Below the pieces are notes generated by a model. It did no database searches. It had not been told where the DNA came from and saw only the letters and a program-made list of their open reading frames with translations. A stretch of DNA of 64,000 nucleotides. Origin: Jacaranda mimosifolia (Eukaryota; Streptophyta; Magnoliopsida; Lamiales; Bignoniaceae). Of the stretch, positions 24,946 through 36,960 are shown piece by piece. The stretch's first letter is position 1; each line of letters opens with the position of its first letter. The stretch lies in assembly GCA_018894105.1 (NCBI GenBank), contig CM032117.1:35444501-35508500 (forward strand), in the 5' to 3' direction. Position numbers and translations under genes: made by a program.

Positions 24946-25737
24946 TGATATGGGACCAGCCCATTAGGGCTCTTAAAGCCCATTAAGCTTACTGGGCCCA
25001 AGCACAACCAAGCCCAGGTTCGACCATGAGGTCGAACTTTATCACTTCTAATCGATCAGATTTATTAGGCCTTGCTATAGCCAGGCCCAGGTTTGGTAGA
25101 ATAGATTGGAGGCTCTTGTCTTGGATTGACCATAAAGGTTAATTCACTCAACCTCTTCCCTGATTGAAGTGAAGTTAAGTGCCTAGTGACTAATGATGGT
25201 AGTCTGCACTGCCCCATTCGCCGCATTAAATGAACCTCAACCATCTGTCCATCTGCATTTATTGTTGTGATGGCGTGTCACCTCCACCATTAATGATGTT
25301 GCCTCTGCATTAATGACGGCGTAGCCTCCCCCTCCGTTTAGCTTAATAGCCTGCACAGTCAACAGTTGCAAAGCATGGGCTTAGGTCGAAATTACTGAAA
25401 CTACCCCTACTTGCGGGAATCATGCAAGAAGCCTAGTGATGCGAGTTTTGTCTTTTCACTCATAAGCATACACTATAAATAATCAATCCACTCAGTAAAA
25501 CGATAAGAAAAATACTCTCAATTAAGCTGTTACTCTGCTCATTTTCTCACATCCTAGGTCTAGTGACTGATTTAACCATCGGAGGGTCTTAGCTAAGGAC
25601 CCTCTCGGCTAGCCTAATGTGTGCTATTTGGGCAGGTTCCACCCCACACCCCTATCATGTCAAAATAGACTACGTGTCTATTCAGAGACCATCACCCATA
25701 TCGAGATAAATAGTGTTCCACAGAATTTGTATCAACA
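24946..25737 (+). repeat. 3' LTR of element 2
   Basis: 792 bp, TGATATGGG...ATCAACA, the partner of 15066-15859. Differences are mostly transitions plus a few small indels, such as the loss of a few bases near 25630. The TATA box TATAAAT is kept at 25474-25480. Confidence 0.95.
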
Positions 25738-26617
25738 GGAAGATTACTCAAAAATATATCAAAAAGGGTGTATGTGCTTTACATATAGTATAGATATATA
25801 TGTATATTTATAGTATGAAAAAAATTATATTAGGATTTTGTTTTACTCATTAGTTAATTTTCTCATTAATTATTACTTAGTTAAGATTTATTACATATGT
25901 TAATTATTATATGTGTTTATGACTGTGATATGTTAATTGACAAAATGAAGTTAACTTGAAATTAGCTTGAATTTTTTATTTCTTTTCAAAGTATTAATTC
26001 AAAATTCAAATGCATGAACTCACATTAAGTGCAAATTTTAACACACTCAACTTGTTATAATTACTAGATCCAATTAATATTCCTAACTTTTAAAATGAGA
26101 AAAATCACCCAACACGTCAATTTTAAATAGAATATAAAAAGATAATTAGAATTTATATCATGAGGAATGGCGTGCTAAGATAACTCAGTCGTTTGGTTTT
26201 ATTTCTGAAGGCCATTTCTATTTTCAGCAATTTTTAAAAATTGAAAAATTAGTTATGAAATGAATATAAAAATTAAGATGTATTTGGATGAAATATTGAA
26301 AAGTAATAATTAGAATAGATTATAGGATTGAAATGTAGGTTAATTTATATTTTTTTATGTTTAAAAAGATTTACTTTTTAAAAAAAAAAATATATATATT
26401 ATTAATTTGAAAATAATAGTGAGTACTGTATGTCAAATTAAATTTGAATTTGATTGATATATAATAGGATGATAGAGTAGGTTTAGACAGAATTTTGAGA
26501 AGAAAATATGTAACTTTTCTAAAAAAAATTATGAGAAAGTATGTGTTTTTAATTTTTATTTTCAAATAAAAATAAAAATGGGGTTTGAAAATGAAAATAA
26601 ACGGACCGGATCTAGAA
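25738..26617. other. AT-rich intergenic DNA upstream of LKHA4
   Basis: No coding content recognised. Its right end forms the proximal promoter region of the following gene. Confidence 0.7.
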
Positions 26618-26625
26618 TATAAAAT
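26618..26625 (+). promoter_or_regulatory. putative TATA box of LKHA4
   Basis: TATAAAAT about 225 bp before the start codon. It is followed by a pyrimidine-rich leader with TTTTTCTCTCCCTCC and AAACCCTAA, typical of plant 5' leaders. Position alone supports it. Confidence 0.4.
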
Positions 26626-26842
26626 AAAACCTTTATTCTGTTGCCTTTATTCGCAATTTTTCTCTCCCTCCAAATTTTAAAAACCCTAATTTCAGTTAGT
26701 GGATTACACTCACGATCGCACTCTTGTAATCTGATTCTCAATTCCATTTTCCTCCGCATCTACGGCCCCGCTTTCCATACCACCCCCACCTCTCCACCGC
26801 CCTCGGCCGCCGTCCACTACCTCTGCACCACCATTCACAAAA

Positions 26843-29800
26843 ATGGCACCCATTGATCCTCACTCCTACACAGACTCCACGCACCCCCTCACCACCCACA
26901 TCTCCCTCTCCTTCTACTTCGATTTCCCTTCTTCCACCATCCTCTCCTCCGCCCTCCTCTCCCTGTCCGCCCCATACTCCGGCTCCTTCACCCTCGATTC
27001 TCGTTCCCTCTCCATTTCCGCCGTCCTCGACCCCGCCACCCTCACTCCTCTCCCCTTCGCTCTCCAGCCCACTACTCCCGACGCCGTTTTGGGGCAATCT
27101 CTCACTGTCACTCTCTCCAATCACTCCCAGTTATTGGTCATATCCAAAACTTCCCCGACCTCTTCGGCTCTCCAGTGGCTTTCCCCTCCTCAAACCTTTA
27201 ATAAGTCCTTGCCCTTTGTCTACACCCAATGCCAGTCCATTCACGCGAGGTCCGTTTTCCCCTGCCAAGATACCCCGGCTGCCCGTATCAAATATGCCGC
27301 AAAATTAAATATTCCACGGTATTTGTCGGCCGTGATGTCCGCGAAACTCGTCAATAGGCGGGACCCCCTTTCCGGGGAGTGCCAGGGTGCCTGTGATGAT
27401 TCACTGTGGTGCGGGGAAGGAAGGGTTGTTGAGGAGTTTCTGATGGAGCAGCCCATCCCGCCGTACTTGTTTGCATTTGCAGTTGGGGAGTTAGGATTTA
27501 GAGAGGTGGGTCCCAGGACCAAGGTTTATTCTGAGGCTGTCCCCGGGGTGTTGGATGCAGCCGCTAGAGAATTTGCAGGGACAGAGGAGATGATTAAGGT
27601 AGGGGAGAGTTTGTTTGGGCCTTACGAGTGGGAGAGGTTTGATTTGTTGGTTTTGCCACCGAGTTTTCCTTATGGAGGAATGGAAAATCCGAGGATGGTG
27701 TTTCTGACTCCCACGGTGATAAAGGGGGATGCGACTGGAGCACAGGTTGTGGCTCATGAGCTCGCTCATAGCTGGACAGGGAATTTGATTACCAATAAGA
27801 CTAATGAGCACTTCTGGTTGAACGAGGTATATTGCTTGTTTACTTACACTTTTAATGGTTTCTTTTTTTCAAGTTATTATTTGATTTTTTTAACATCGTG
27901 CGTATAAGAACTTTGCTGGAATTAAATGATATCTGTGATTGAGAATTGTTGATGGAGATAGCTTGTCGTTTTGAGTGTGTATGAAGATTTATGGGTCCAA
28001 TGCTATTGTTATACTTTTTACTAAATTTTGTCAATGTTGTGGGTAAGAATTGTTTGTAGTGGACTGTGTGTATTCTTTGTTATAAGATTATACTGATGCC
28101 CTGATGCCATTATTCTAAGAAATTGGAAGCTCTGAGTAGTGTTTCCTGAATGGTCATGCATAAACCACTACTTAAGTGGCTAACTTAGATGTCATTTTTA
28201 CTATATAGTAGGGAAAGTTTAAGAAGAGTGAGTAGTTTATTGGCTATTGGTATGGAAAAACTGCCATTTGTGGAAGTTTATTTTGAGTTGAAAGATTTGA
28301 TGATCATGTAATGGTATGCTTGTTGTTTACATGTACCTGGAAAACCTGCATGTCATAAGGACGGTTAATGATATCTATGTTATTTTCATGTATGAAATTT
28401 TATAGTTTCTGATGCTTCTAAAGGTTAATCAATGCTAGCCGCCTACTTGTCTGTTTTAAAATTAAAATCTGTCAAAAAGGTGGTAAACTAACACATGTGT
28501 GATGTGTTGCAAAACCACAAGGTACTCTTCTGTATTTTAGTGGTCACTTTGATGACTTATTTTACTATGGTTATGACCAGTAGAATAATAATGCACAATT
28601 AGATGGTGGAACCATTAATTAGCGGACTGTAGGGTATCTTTACCTGATACTCACATGATATTGCAAGTGATGTGCATTCCATCCTTCCGTGGGGGTTATT
28701 TGTTCTTAACATGAATTTCCTTACTGGCTTGGTTGGATATTGTTGGATGTATAGTGACCATAACATGGAAAATTGTGGACAAATGGGAAAATTTATCTTT
28801 GATACTTGTGCTTTTTCTTGTATACAACTTGTGAAAACAGTAAGTGAAACTAGTGAAGGTATGCAAATCAACTTTTGAGTTGTTGGTAATGGATGAAGTT
28901 CAAAGAAATGGAATAACATTTTTGGTTTTGTGAGACTAGAAAGAATAGGAGAAAATACAGGATTAACTTGGACTAGGAGTCTTAAGTAGAACAAGTAAAG
29001 GCAAATTTTAGCCCTTTCCCTTTTTTCCTCTTGGTTCATTCTTGTCTCTACTATACGGATCTTTTTATTGTGATTTTGATTCTTCATTGGATTTATGCTT
29101 ATAGGGTTTCACAACATATGCAGAGCGGCGAATAGTTGAAGCTGTGCAAGGAAAGGAAAGGGCTGTACTGAATATTGGAATAGGTTGGAGAGGACTTGTT
29201 GAGGCAATAGAGAGGTTTAAGGATAACATGGAATTCACAAAACTACAAACTAACCAGAAAGGAGTGGACCCAGATGATGTATATTCTGACGTGCCCTATG
29301 AGAAAGGATTCCAGTTTTTGTGGCGCATAGAAAGACAGGTAAGCACATGTTTGCTGTATCTACTGCTTTTGGATAATATGTTTATCTCGTATTCTTCCTA
29401 GAAGAGCTTACCTGGTGTTCTTGTATTTTATGCACAGATTGGGAGGCCTGCATTTGATGAATTTCTTAAAAAATATATAGCCACCTTCAAGTTTCAATCT
29501 ATTGACACTGATATGTTTCTTGATTTCTTAAAAGCAAATGTGCCTGGAATAGAAGATCATATTGATTTAAAAGTATGGACTGAGGGTACTGGCATACCTC
29601 CCGATGCAATGGAGCCTGTTTCTGATATCTATACAAAGATTGTGTCCCTGGCTAATGAGTTTAAGGTAGGTAGGACACCGAATGAGGATGAAGTTGCTGA
29701 CTGGGGAGGACAGGAATGGGAGCTCTACTTAGAAAACCTGCCTAAATCTGTTGAAGCATCACAGGTACCATTATGGCACGATGAGCTCCTGTACTTTGCA

Positions 29801-30678
29801 TTACCTAGTCAACATTCATAATCTCCAACTTCATCTTCCGACTGAAAATTCTAGGACAGATATAATTTATATTCTTGCACTATTCTGAGAGGTGGTTTCT
29901 GTAATTTGCCCGAAGTTGCAATCTTCTGCTTGTAGTTTTAGATATTTTTGCCTCTTAATAGTGGATGTCATTGGTTGTCCTAGTTTAGTTGTTATCTGTA
30001 CTTGGTCTATTTACTTTATTCCCCTCAATATTCTTCTTGACTTATCGTGTCACACAAGATAAAGCAAAAGTATCTTTAGTTAATAAATTCCTGATCTCAA
30101 CTGTCCTCCAATCTTGGGAATATTTTCAGTTTCTGGTGTATATCGAGAAAAAGTTTCTTATATTTAGCTTAAGGTGATCTTGAATCTTTGAGACTTGCCT
30201 GAGAAACTTGAGGAGGCTTCAATTTGTAGTATGTAAAATATTGTTCTCTGTTAATAAATATATGCCTCTTAGTTATTTGGAACTGAGGAGTTAGATTTAA
30301 ACAGGATGCTTTTGTAGGAACCCAAGCTTGTAAAAGTCAGCACTTTCTTCCCGTAGAATCACGCATTTGCTTGTATCACAGGTGTCGGCCCTGGATGCAC
30401 GGTACAGGCTTTCAGAATCAAAAGATTATGAGATCAAGGTGGCATTTCTTCAGCTTGCTATTTCATCAAGGTGCAGTAATTGCTATAATGAGGTGGAGAA
30501 AACCCTGAAAGAAGTTGGAAGGATGAAGTATCTCCGGCCACTGTACAGGGCATTAGTCCAGGGCACTGGGAGAGAAGAAGAGAAAATATTTGCCAAGAGG
30601 GTTTTCTCAGAGGCTTGTGCCTGCTATCACCCTATAGCTCAGGGCGTTGTCGAGGCCATCTTTGCCAAATATATGTAA
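26843..30678 (+). CDS. LKHA4: leukotriene-A4-hydrolase-like M1 aminopeptidase (join 26843..27826, 29105..29338, 29438..29764, 30382..30678)
   Basis: The four exons encode 613 residues, close to human LTA4H (611). All three introns are GT-AG and phase 0 (1278, 99 and 617 bp). The start at 26843 is in an AAAATGG context, and the encoded N-terminus matches plant homologues. Motifs: GGMEN at 278-282, the zinc site HELAH at 305-309 with the third ligand Glu328 in WLNE (the last codon of exon 1), Tyr388 and Tyr393 in VYSDVPYEKG, and R-M-K at 562-564, the equivalent of the substrate-carboxylate site in human LTA4H. All known catalytic positions are kept. The enzyme is a cytosolic zinc aminopeptidase; the epoxide hydrolase activity known from animals cannot be assumed in plants. 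The 99-residue C-terminal exon carries the helical domain. Nothing is broken. Confidence 0.96.
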
Positions 30679-31227
30679 AACGAAAAAATTGTACTCGTTA
30701 ATTACTTTATCACAGACAAATGATGCTTGTTAGTGCCCTTCTTTTGGATCTTGCTGAATAGTTTATCTACTGTTTGTTTCACCCTGTTGGGATACCTTGT
30801 TGATATTGGCTTCTCCGTCTCGAGGCGTTCGGTTCCACACTGGTCTGCAGCGAATTACATTTTGGATTTGTCATATCTAGCAACTATTAAAATCACATAT
30901 CTGCGGGAAATTTTATGTTGTTTATGTACTTAAGTGGATTGCGAAATATTGAATGAGACTATAATGATAAACATCATGTATGGTCGGATAAATTTATGAC
31001 CCAATTGAGTATAACTTAATTGAATAACATGATATTAGTCATCCAATTGAGTATATATTCAATTGTATGATATGGTATGAGATATTTTGGGCAATTCACC
31101 GGGAGAAATCTTGTATTGTTGACTTCGTGATTACTAAGATGGTAATCTAGTTGGTTTGTTTCGTAATCTTCTAACAAAAACTTGTGGGGAACTTGCTTAT
31201 GGCAGTAGTACACAGTCACCTTATTAA
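30679..31227. other. 3' flank of LKHA4
   Basis: Probably the 3' untranslated region and intergenic DNA. No clear AATAAA signal was found near the stop and no other gene was seen. Confidence 0.6.
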
Positions 31228-32125
31228 TAGGGGTGTTTGTGGATTGAATTGGATTGTATCGATTTTGGGGTAAAAAGCTAATTGATTCAAATTATATAAT
31301 ATTTTTTGGATTGATTTGGATCGGTTTGGTTCTTATTGAAAATTCAATCAATCATATCCATTTTAAATCGGTTTGAATTGGATTGATTATTCGGTTTTTT
31401 AATGTATTTATTTATTTTTTTGAAAAGTAAGCGGAAATAATATCATTTGGCAACAGAATTAAACTAAATTAAGTAAAACCACTTAAATTATAAAATTATA
31501 TAAGTCCACAAGAAGTCAACAATAAACATAATTCATAAATTCAAGAAGTTTCAAATTTGACTTCCAAAAGAGCAAGTACAAAAGTAATTGACCAGCAATA
31601 GTAGAAGAAGCTAGGACAAAATTGCAGCCTCCAGTACAACATAGGTTTGAATCTCCATTTCAAAAAAAAAAAAATAAAAATAAAAATTAAAGTAGCCAAG
31701 GTAATTCCAGCAGAGACTATTCTCATTAAGAATCATAATGGCAGCAACAAATACATTCAATACCTTTAGCAACCTCCAAGCATAATCAGTTTTCGAGGGT
31801 TGATGTACCAATTGGACATGTCCAAAATTTACATAAAGAACAATTAAATCTAATCAGAATAAGTGGAAAATTAAGTTTAGGGTTTACACTTTACACTTAT
31901 AGGTTTAATTTTATTTAAATATATTTATATATTTTTATAATTAAAAAATATATATATTTATTTTATTAGTATATAAATCGGTTCGGTTTTTTAGGCTCAA
32001 ACCAAAAACCGAACCGATTGGTTATAAAAAAAATAAATCCAATTTAAACAAAAAAAATCAATTTTCGATTTTTGGATAGGTTTGTCGGTTTTTTTTTTGG
32101 ATTGGATTGGATTTGAACACCCCTA
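31228..32125. mobile_element. hAT-type MITE, copy A
   Basis: 898 bp between perfect 8-bp flanks CTTATTAA (31220-31227 and 32126-32133). Termini are TAGGGGTGTTTG and GAACACCCCTA. Subterminal regions are rich in GGATTGGATTGGAT and CCGAACCGATTGG-type repeats. There is no transposase gene, so it is non-autonomous. It is a reverse-orientation copy of the element at 32430. Confidence 0.9.
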
Positions 32126-32133
32126 CTTATTAA

Positions 32134-32429
32134 TTGAGGGGTTTCAATTTTTGATTCAAATCAAATATTTTCACGACAATGAAGGGCTTCTTATGATCAC
32201 ATTTAAGAGGTAGCAATCGATCAACTAAATAATATATGAGAAATTTGACGGCAAGTTGTTACATATAAAGATGCAATAACATGAAATAGAAATATTCATA
32301 TATGATCTAAATATTTAAAATTCAAAATTAAATACAAAGAGATCATTACTGGATGACATAATATATGTACTCAACAAAACTGTTTCTTGAGAACCGGCAA
32401 TCAAGAGTTTGAGGTTTCTCAGCTAATCA
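32134..32429. other. spacer between the inverted MITEs
   Basis: Unique AT-rich sequence without coding content. It would form the loop if the flanking inverted copies paired. Confidence 0.6.
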
Positions 32430-33336
32430 TAGGGGTGTTCAAATCCAATCCAATCCAAAAAAAAACCGACGAACCGATCCAAAAAACCGAAAATCGATTA
32501 AAATCGATTTTTTTTGGTTTAAATTGGATTAATTTTTTTATAACCGATCGGTTCGGTTCGGTTCGGTTTTCGGTTTCAGTCTGAAAAACCGATCCAATCC
32601 AAACCGAACCGATTTATATATTAATAAAATAAAAAATATATTTTAATTATAAAAATATTAAATATATTTAAATAAAACTAAACCTATAAGTGTAAACCCT
32701 AAACTTAATTTTCCACTTATTCTATTTAGATTTAATTGTTCTTTATGTAAAATTTGGACATGTCCAGTTGGTGCATCAACCCTCAAAAACTGATTATGCT
32801 TGGAGGTTGCTAAAGATATTGGATGTATTTGTTGCTGTCATTGTGATTCTTAATGAGGATAGTCTCTACTGGAATTACCTTGGCTACTTCAATTTATTTA
32901 TTTTTTTGTTGAACTGGATATTCGAACCTATGTTGTACTAGAGACTACAATTTCATCTCAGCTTCTTCTATGTTGCTGGCCAATTACTTTTATAATTACT
33001 CTTTTGGAATTCAAATTTGAAACTTGATGAATTTATGAATTATGTTTATTGTTGACTTCTTGTGGACTTATATAATTTTATAATCTAAGTATTCTTACTT
33101 AATTTAGTTCAATTCTGTTGCCAAATGATATTATTTTCGCTTACTTTAAAAAAATAAATAAATAAATTAAAAAACCGAATAACCGATCCAATCCAAACCG
33201 ATTTAAAATGGATTGGATTGGATTGGATTTACTATAAGAACCAAACCGATCCAAACCGATCCAAAAAATATTATATAATTTGGATCGGTTAGCTTTTTCC
33301 CCAAAATCGATCCAATCCAATCCGCGAACACCCCTA
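32430..33336. mobile_element. hAT-type MITE, copy B, inverted relative to copy A
   Basis: Begins TAGGGGTGTTCAAATCC and ends CGAACACCCCTA. It aligns with the reverse complement of 31228-32125 along its length, including the internal segment ACATGTCCAGTTGGTGCATC. The flanks share CTAATCA (32423-32429 and 33340-33346), an imperfect target duplication with a few extra bases at the right end. Confidence 0.85.
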
Positions 33337-33509
33337 GGCCTAATCATGCATCTTAACAAATTATAGGGCACTTGCCAATTCCATCTTATCAGCTCCACTT
33401 TCATTAGATCAATCACTCAAAACTACATATACTCTTATGGCATCAACCCTAATCTTACCCCAAAACATCAGTCTCAATATTCATATGCTTTTCTTCATTC
33501 ACATTCAAG

Positions 33510-35222
33510 ATGGCTAAACTTTTGATCCTTTGCTCTAAAACACAAATCAATTATCTGCTTACTCTTGCTAGCCACAACTTTGGCTAGTTTAGTAAGAATT
33601 CTTGAGGAACTAAGCACACAAATCATGTCCCGGCTTCCGCCGTGCCTGAGACTTCCGATCCTATAGCAGCACCAGAGACTGACATCCCTGATGCAGCAAA
33701 GCAGCCAGCAGCCGCCACGGCTACCTTCACCACTCGGCCACCAATTCTTGATCCGTCTACCTTAGCAGAACCAGCTCCCATCATAGCACCTGGGTCGGAC
33801 ATTCCCACCACTGAGACACCACCACTCACCACCGGTGTGCCTCCAGTAGCCACAGCTACCCCTGCTGCCACCACGACATTCGGCGGAGCCGCCACAGCAG
33901 GAAGTACATCAAATGCCACCTTAGACCACCCCACATTGTCTTTCTTCATGCACGTCATCCTCGGTGGGTCACACCCCTCCGGCCAAGTAGTCACAAGCAT
34001 CGTGGCCAGCTTCGACGCTAACAACCTCTCATTCTCCAAGCCCAACAACCAAATCTTCCCCATCAACGGTGGCGTCCCTCTCAACACCATCAATGGCGTC
34101 ATCAACAACAACAACTTCCCTTCCCTTGTCGGCCTCAACGGCTCCTCGACCAACACCCTCGTTCAAAGCAACGGCAACAACGTCGTCGCCGATAACAACT
34201 GTTGGTTTTTTATTAGGTCATTAATTAACACATAGTTAATTCAGATGGGCAAAAAACATATCTGTCGTAACAGCGGAATAAAGGACGGCCCTCGTTGGAT
34301 TCAGCCTGGCTACTAGCCTTTTTCTTGTTTTCTCCACGTGTTAATCTCCCTTTCTTGTACCCAAGCAAAGGTTCCTCGCTTTTACAGATTACTACTAGAG
34401 CAATCTATTAAAGTACTATAGAGATTTGGAGAGGATGTTGAGAATTCTGAACTTATCTTCACTCTCTTATATTTCATATCTTTCACATACACCTTTTTAA
34501 GACCTTAGGCCCCTATTTATAAGGGTAAGATGGGCTCCACACAGAAGCTTACTTAATGAGATAGATAACTCTTTAACCCAATCTAAAAGCCAATGGATGA
34601 TACTTATTCATAAGCTAATGGATGATGTTTATCCATAAGCTTATGCTTATCCAAAAGTCATACTTATCCAAAAGTCATGTTTATCCAATAAGCCTGTCAA
34701 ATATGGATGCTTATTTAGACCACGGGTTAAAATTCGACCAATCAGTTTTAGGCCATGACCCAATACCCAATTTGGGCCACGGGCCGTACCCAGTCCAAAT
34801 TGCAACAACAACCAACCCTTCATCACGGCGGGGCAACTTTCGGCGTGCCTAACTCTCCAGCAGCTCATGTTCGGGTCAGTTACGGTAGTTGACAATGAGA
34901 TCACATAAGGGCACGAACTGGGGTCTTCTGTACTCGGAAAAGCTCAAGGTTTTTATTTGACAAGCTCTTCCGACGGCAGTAGCCACACGCTGGTGTTGAC
35001 GGCAGTGTTTTACGGTGGCGATCATGATATTCTTGACACGATCAGCTTCTTCGGGGTTCATAGAACGGCTAACCCGATTTCTCATATAACCATCGTTGGG
35101 GGAACCGAGAAGTACGAGAATGCTAAAGGTATGCTACTATTGAGACTCTTCCCCATGTGGATCAGCACACGACTGATGGGCTGGAAACCATTACATATTT
35201 CATCCTTTATCTTACTCCATAG
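33510..35222 (+). pseudogene. dirigent-family gene (ESB1-like, extended N-terminus), disrupted
   Basis: Starts ATGGCTAAACTT at 33510, with a signal-peptide-like LLLLATTLASL after a frame change. A Thr/Pro/Ala-rich extension follows (33642-33930), then the dirigent domain: LSFFMHVILGGSHPSGQVV, GGVPLNTINGVINNNN. After a nested LTR (34200-34807) it resumes with LQQLMFGSVTVVDNEIT, a stop, GHELGSSVLGKAQGFYL, FFGVHRTANPISHITIVGG and, after a one-base loss near 35126, ETLPHVDQHTTDGLETI to a stop at 35220. Dirigent proteins of this extended type act in the cell wall in stereoselective phenol coupling and lignin or Casparian-strip deposition. At least three frameshifts, one stop and the LTR make this copy dead. 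Confidence 0.9.
34200..34807. mobile_element. solo LTR inside the dirigent gene
   Basis: 608 bp starting TGTTGG and ending GCAACA, with perfect 5-bp flanks ACAAC (34195-34199 and 34808-34812). A TATA-like CCTATTTATAAGG lies near 34515. The interrupted protein similarity resumes right after it. There is no internal region, so it probably arose by LTR-LTR recombination. The family was not identified. Confidence 0.85.
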
Positions 35223-35593
35223 AGTTTTCTTTCCTTTCCCCCTCCCCCACGCCCAATCACTACCACCACTTTTTTTAAGAAAAAAGAAGTTTAAATAATG
35301 TGATTATTAAGATTATTGTAGAGCATATATTTCTGTGTTCATGTGTGTTTGGTTGCTTAGCCGATGGTGATGTATGACAAATTTCTGTATTAAATCAATG
35401 TTTATGTTTGGAAATTCTAGATCTGCATCGGGGTTAAGCTCATTTAAAAATCTTTATATAAAAAATGCTATATATATTATGGGTAATTCTACGATCTCAT
35501 ATACCTAAAATTAATTTTAATTTGGACATCAGATATAGTTGCAAATAGTGAGACATGTTCATCAAGTTATATTAATTGTTTGTTTCTCTTTCG
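35223..35593. other. AT-rich spacer
   Basis: Nothing recognised between the dirigent pseudogene and the CACTA element. Confidence 0.6.
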
Positions 35594-36214
35594 GTTCACT
35601 ATTTAAAAAATCGCTTTTTGCAATGGATTTTGCGACAGAAAAAATCTATCACAAAATTTGCCGCTGCAAAATTGTGTGACGGAAAAATCCGTTGCAAATT
35701 TGCATTAAAATTAATAAAATAAATTTTGCGACGGAAAAATTTTAAAAAGTTTTTAAAAAAAAAAAAATACACATCCTATTAAATTAAAATCTATAATTAC
35801 CCAATATAAATATTTCTTTTGCATTACATACTAATCATCCCATACACCAATATTTAAATATTATTTTACATAAAATCACAATAATTTTATATCACAATAA
35901 AAATCAAGCCCAATAATATAAATCAATAATATAAAATTGTTCAATATATAAATCAAGTCCTAACTAAAATATAAAATTTACAAAGTAATGCTAAAAAAAT
36001 TATCTTACAAGACTTATACTAAATTTCAAAGCTTTGAGATATCCAAGCCTGCAATATTAAAACAAAACAAAATTACAATAATGAAAAATAGAAACATAAA
36101 CTAAACTAATAGACAACTCAACATAATAAACCAATATATAAATTCAATACATAAACAAATCATAATTGAGCACATAATTCACAAAATATAAATTCAAATT
36201 CTAATCAAATATAC

Positions 36215-36960
36215 AATTCACAAAATAAATCTAACAAAATCTAACAAATAATTCAATGTAAATGCATAATCTAACACATGTAAATTTAACACATTATTCA
36301 ATATAACCAAACATACATCTCATTATAAACCAACATATAATTTAATATAAATCAAACATATAACTCAAATCCTAATCGTACATATAACTCAAAAAATATA
36401 AATCTAACAAATCTAACATATAATTCAAAATAAATGCATAACCTTAACACATAGAAACTAACACATAATTCAATATAATCAAACATATATCTCATCACAA
36501 ACCAACATATAATTTAACATAAATCTAACATATAATTCAAATCCTAATCAAACATATAATTCACAAAATATAAATCTAACAAAATCTAACACATAATTCA
36601 ATGTAAATGCATAATCTAACACATTATTCAATCTAACCAAATATACATCTCATTATAAACCAACATATAAATTAAAATAAACCAAACATATAACTCAAAT
36701 CCTAATCGTACATATAATTCAAAAAATATAAATCTAACAACATCTAACATATAATTCAATATAAATGCATAACCTTAACACATATAAATCTAACACATAA
36801 TTCAATATAATCAAACATATATCTCATCATAAACCAACATATAATCTAATATAAATCCAACATATAATTCAAATAATAATCAAACATATAATTCACAAAA
36901 TATAAATCTAACAAAATCTAACATATAATTCAATATAAATGCGTAATATAACATATAAAT
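36215..36960. repeat. AT-rich tandem repeat with two-unit higher order, inside the CACTA element
   Basis: AATATAAATCTAACAAAATC-like anchors occur near 36217, 36395, 36558, 36717 and 36890, a spacing of about 160-178 bp. Odd and even units differ consistently: ATAATCTAACACAT in odd, ATAACCTTAACACAT in even. The true period is thus a dimer of about 335 bp. Confidence 0.8.

Larger units (their letters stand above)
15066..25737 (+). mobile_element. full-length Ty3/gypsy Tat-lineage retrotransposon, element 2
   Basis: It is 10,672 bp with two LTRs (15066-15859 and 24946-25737), a PBS, gag, pol with two RNase H domains, an antisense gene and a polypurine tract. The 5-bp flanks GTAAG (15061-15065) and GGAAG (25738-25742) match at four of five bases, so this is a decayed target-site duplication. 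The LTRs agree at roughly nine positions in ten by eye, so the insertion is old. Dual RNase H and an extra 3' gene on the opposite strand are known features of the plant Tat lineage (Retand/Ogre-like). Confidence 0.95.

Noticed and set aside
26738..27124. Gly-rich minus-strand open frame of 128 codons
   Set aside because: It lies antisense to the C-rich first exon of LKHA4 and shows only low-complexity Gly/Glu repeats.
26853..27308. Ser/Pro-rich 151-codon frame on the plus strand
   Set aside because: Out-of-frame shadow of LKHA4 exon 1, whose frame has the conserved motifs.
33623..34156. Minus-strand 177-codon open frame
   Set aside because: Shadow of the dirigent pseudogene; no recognisable domain.
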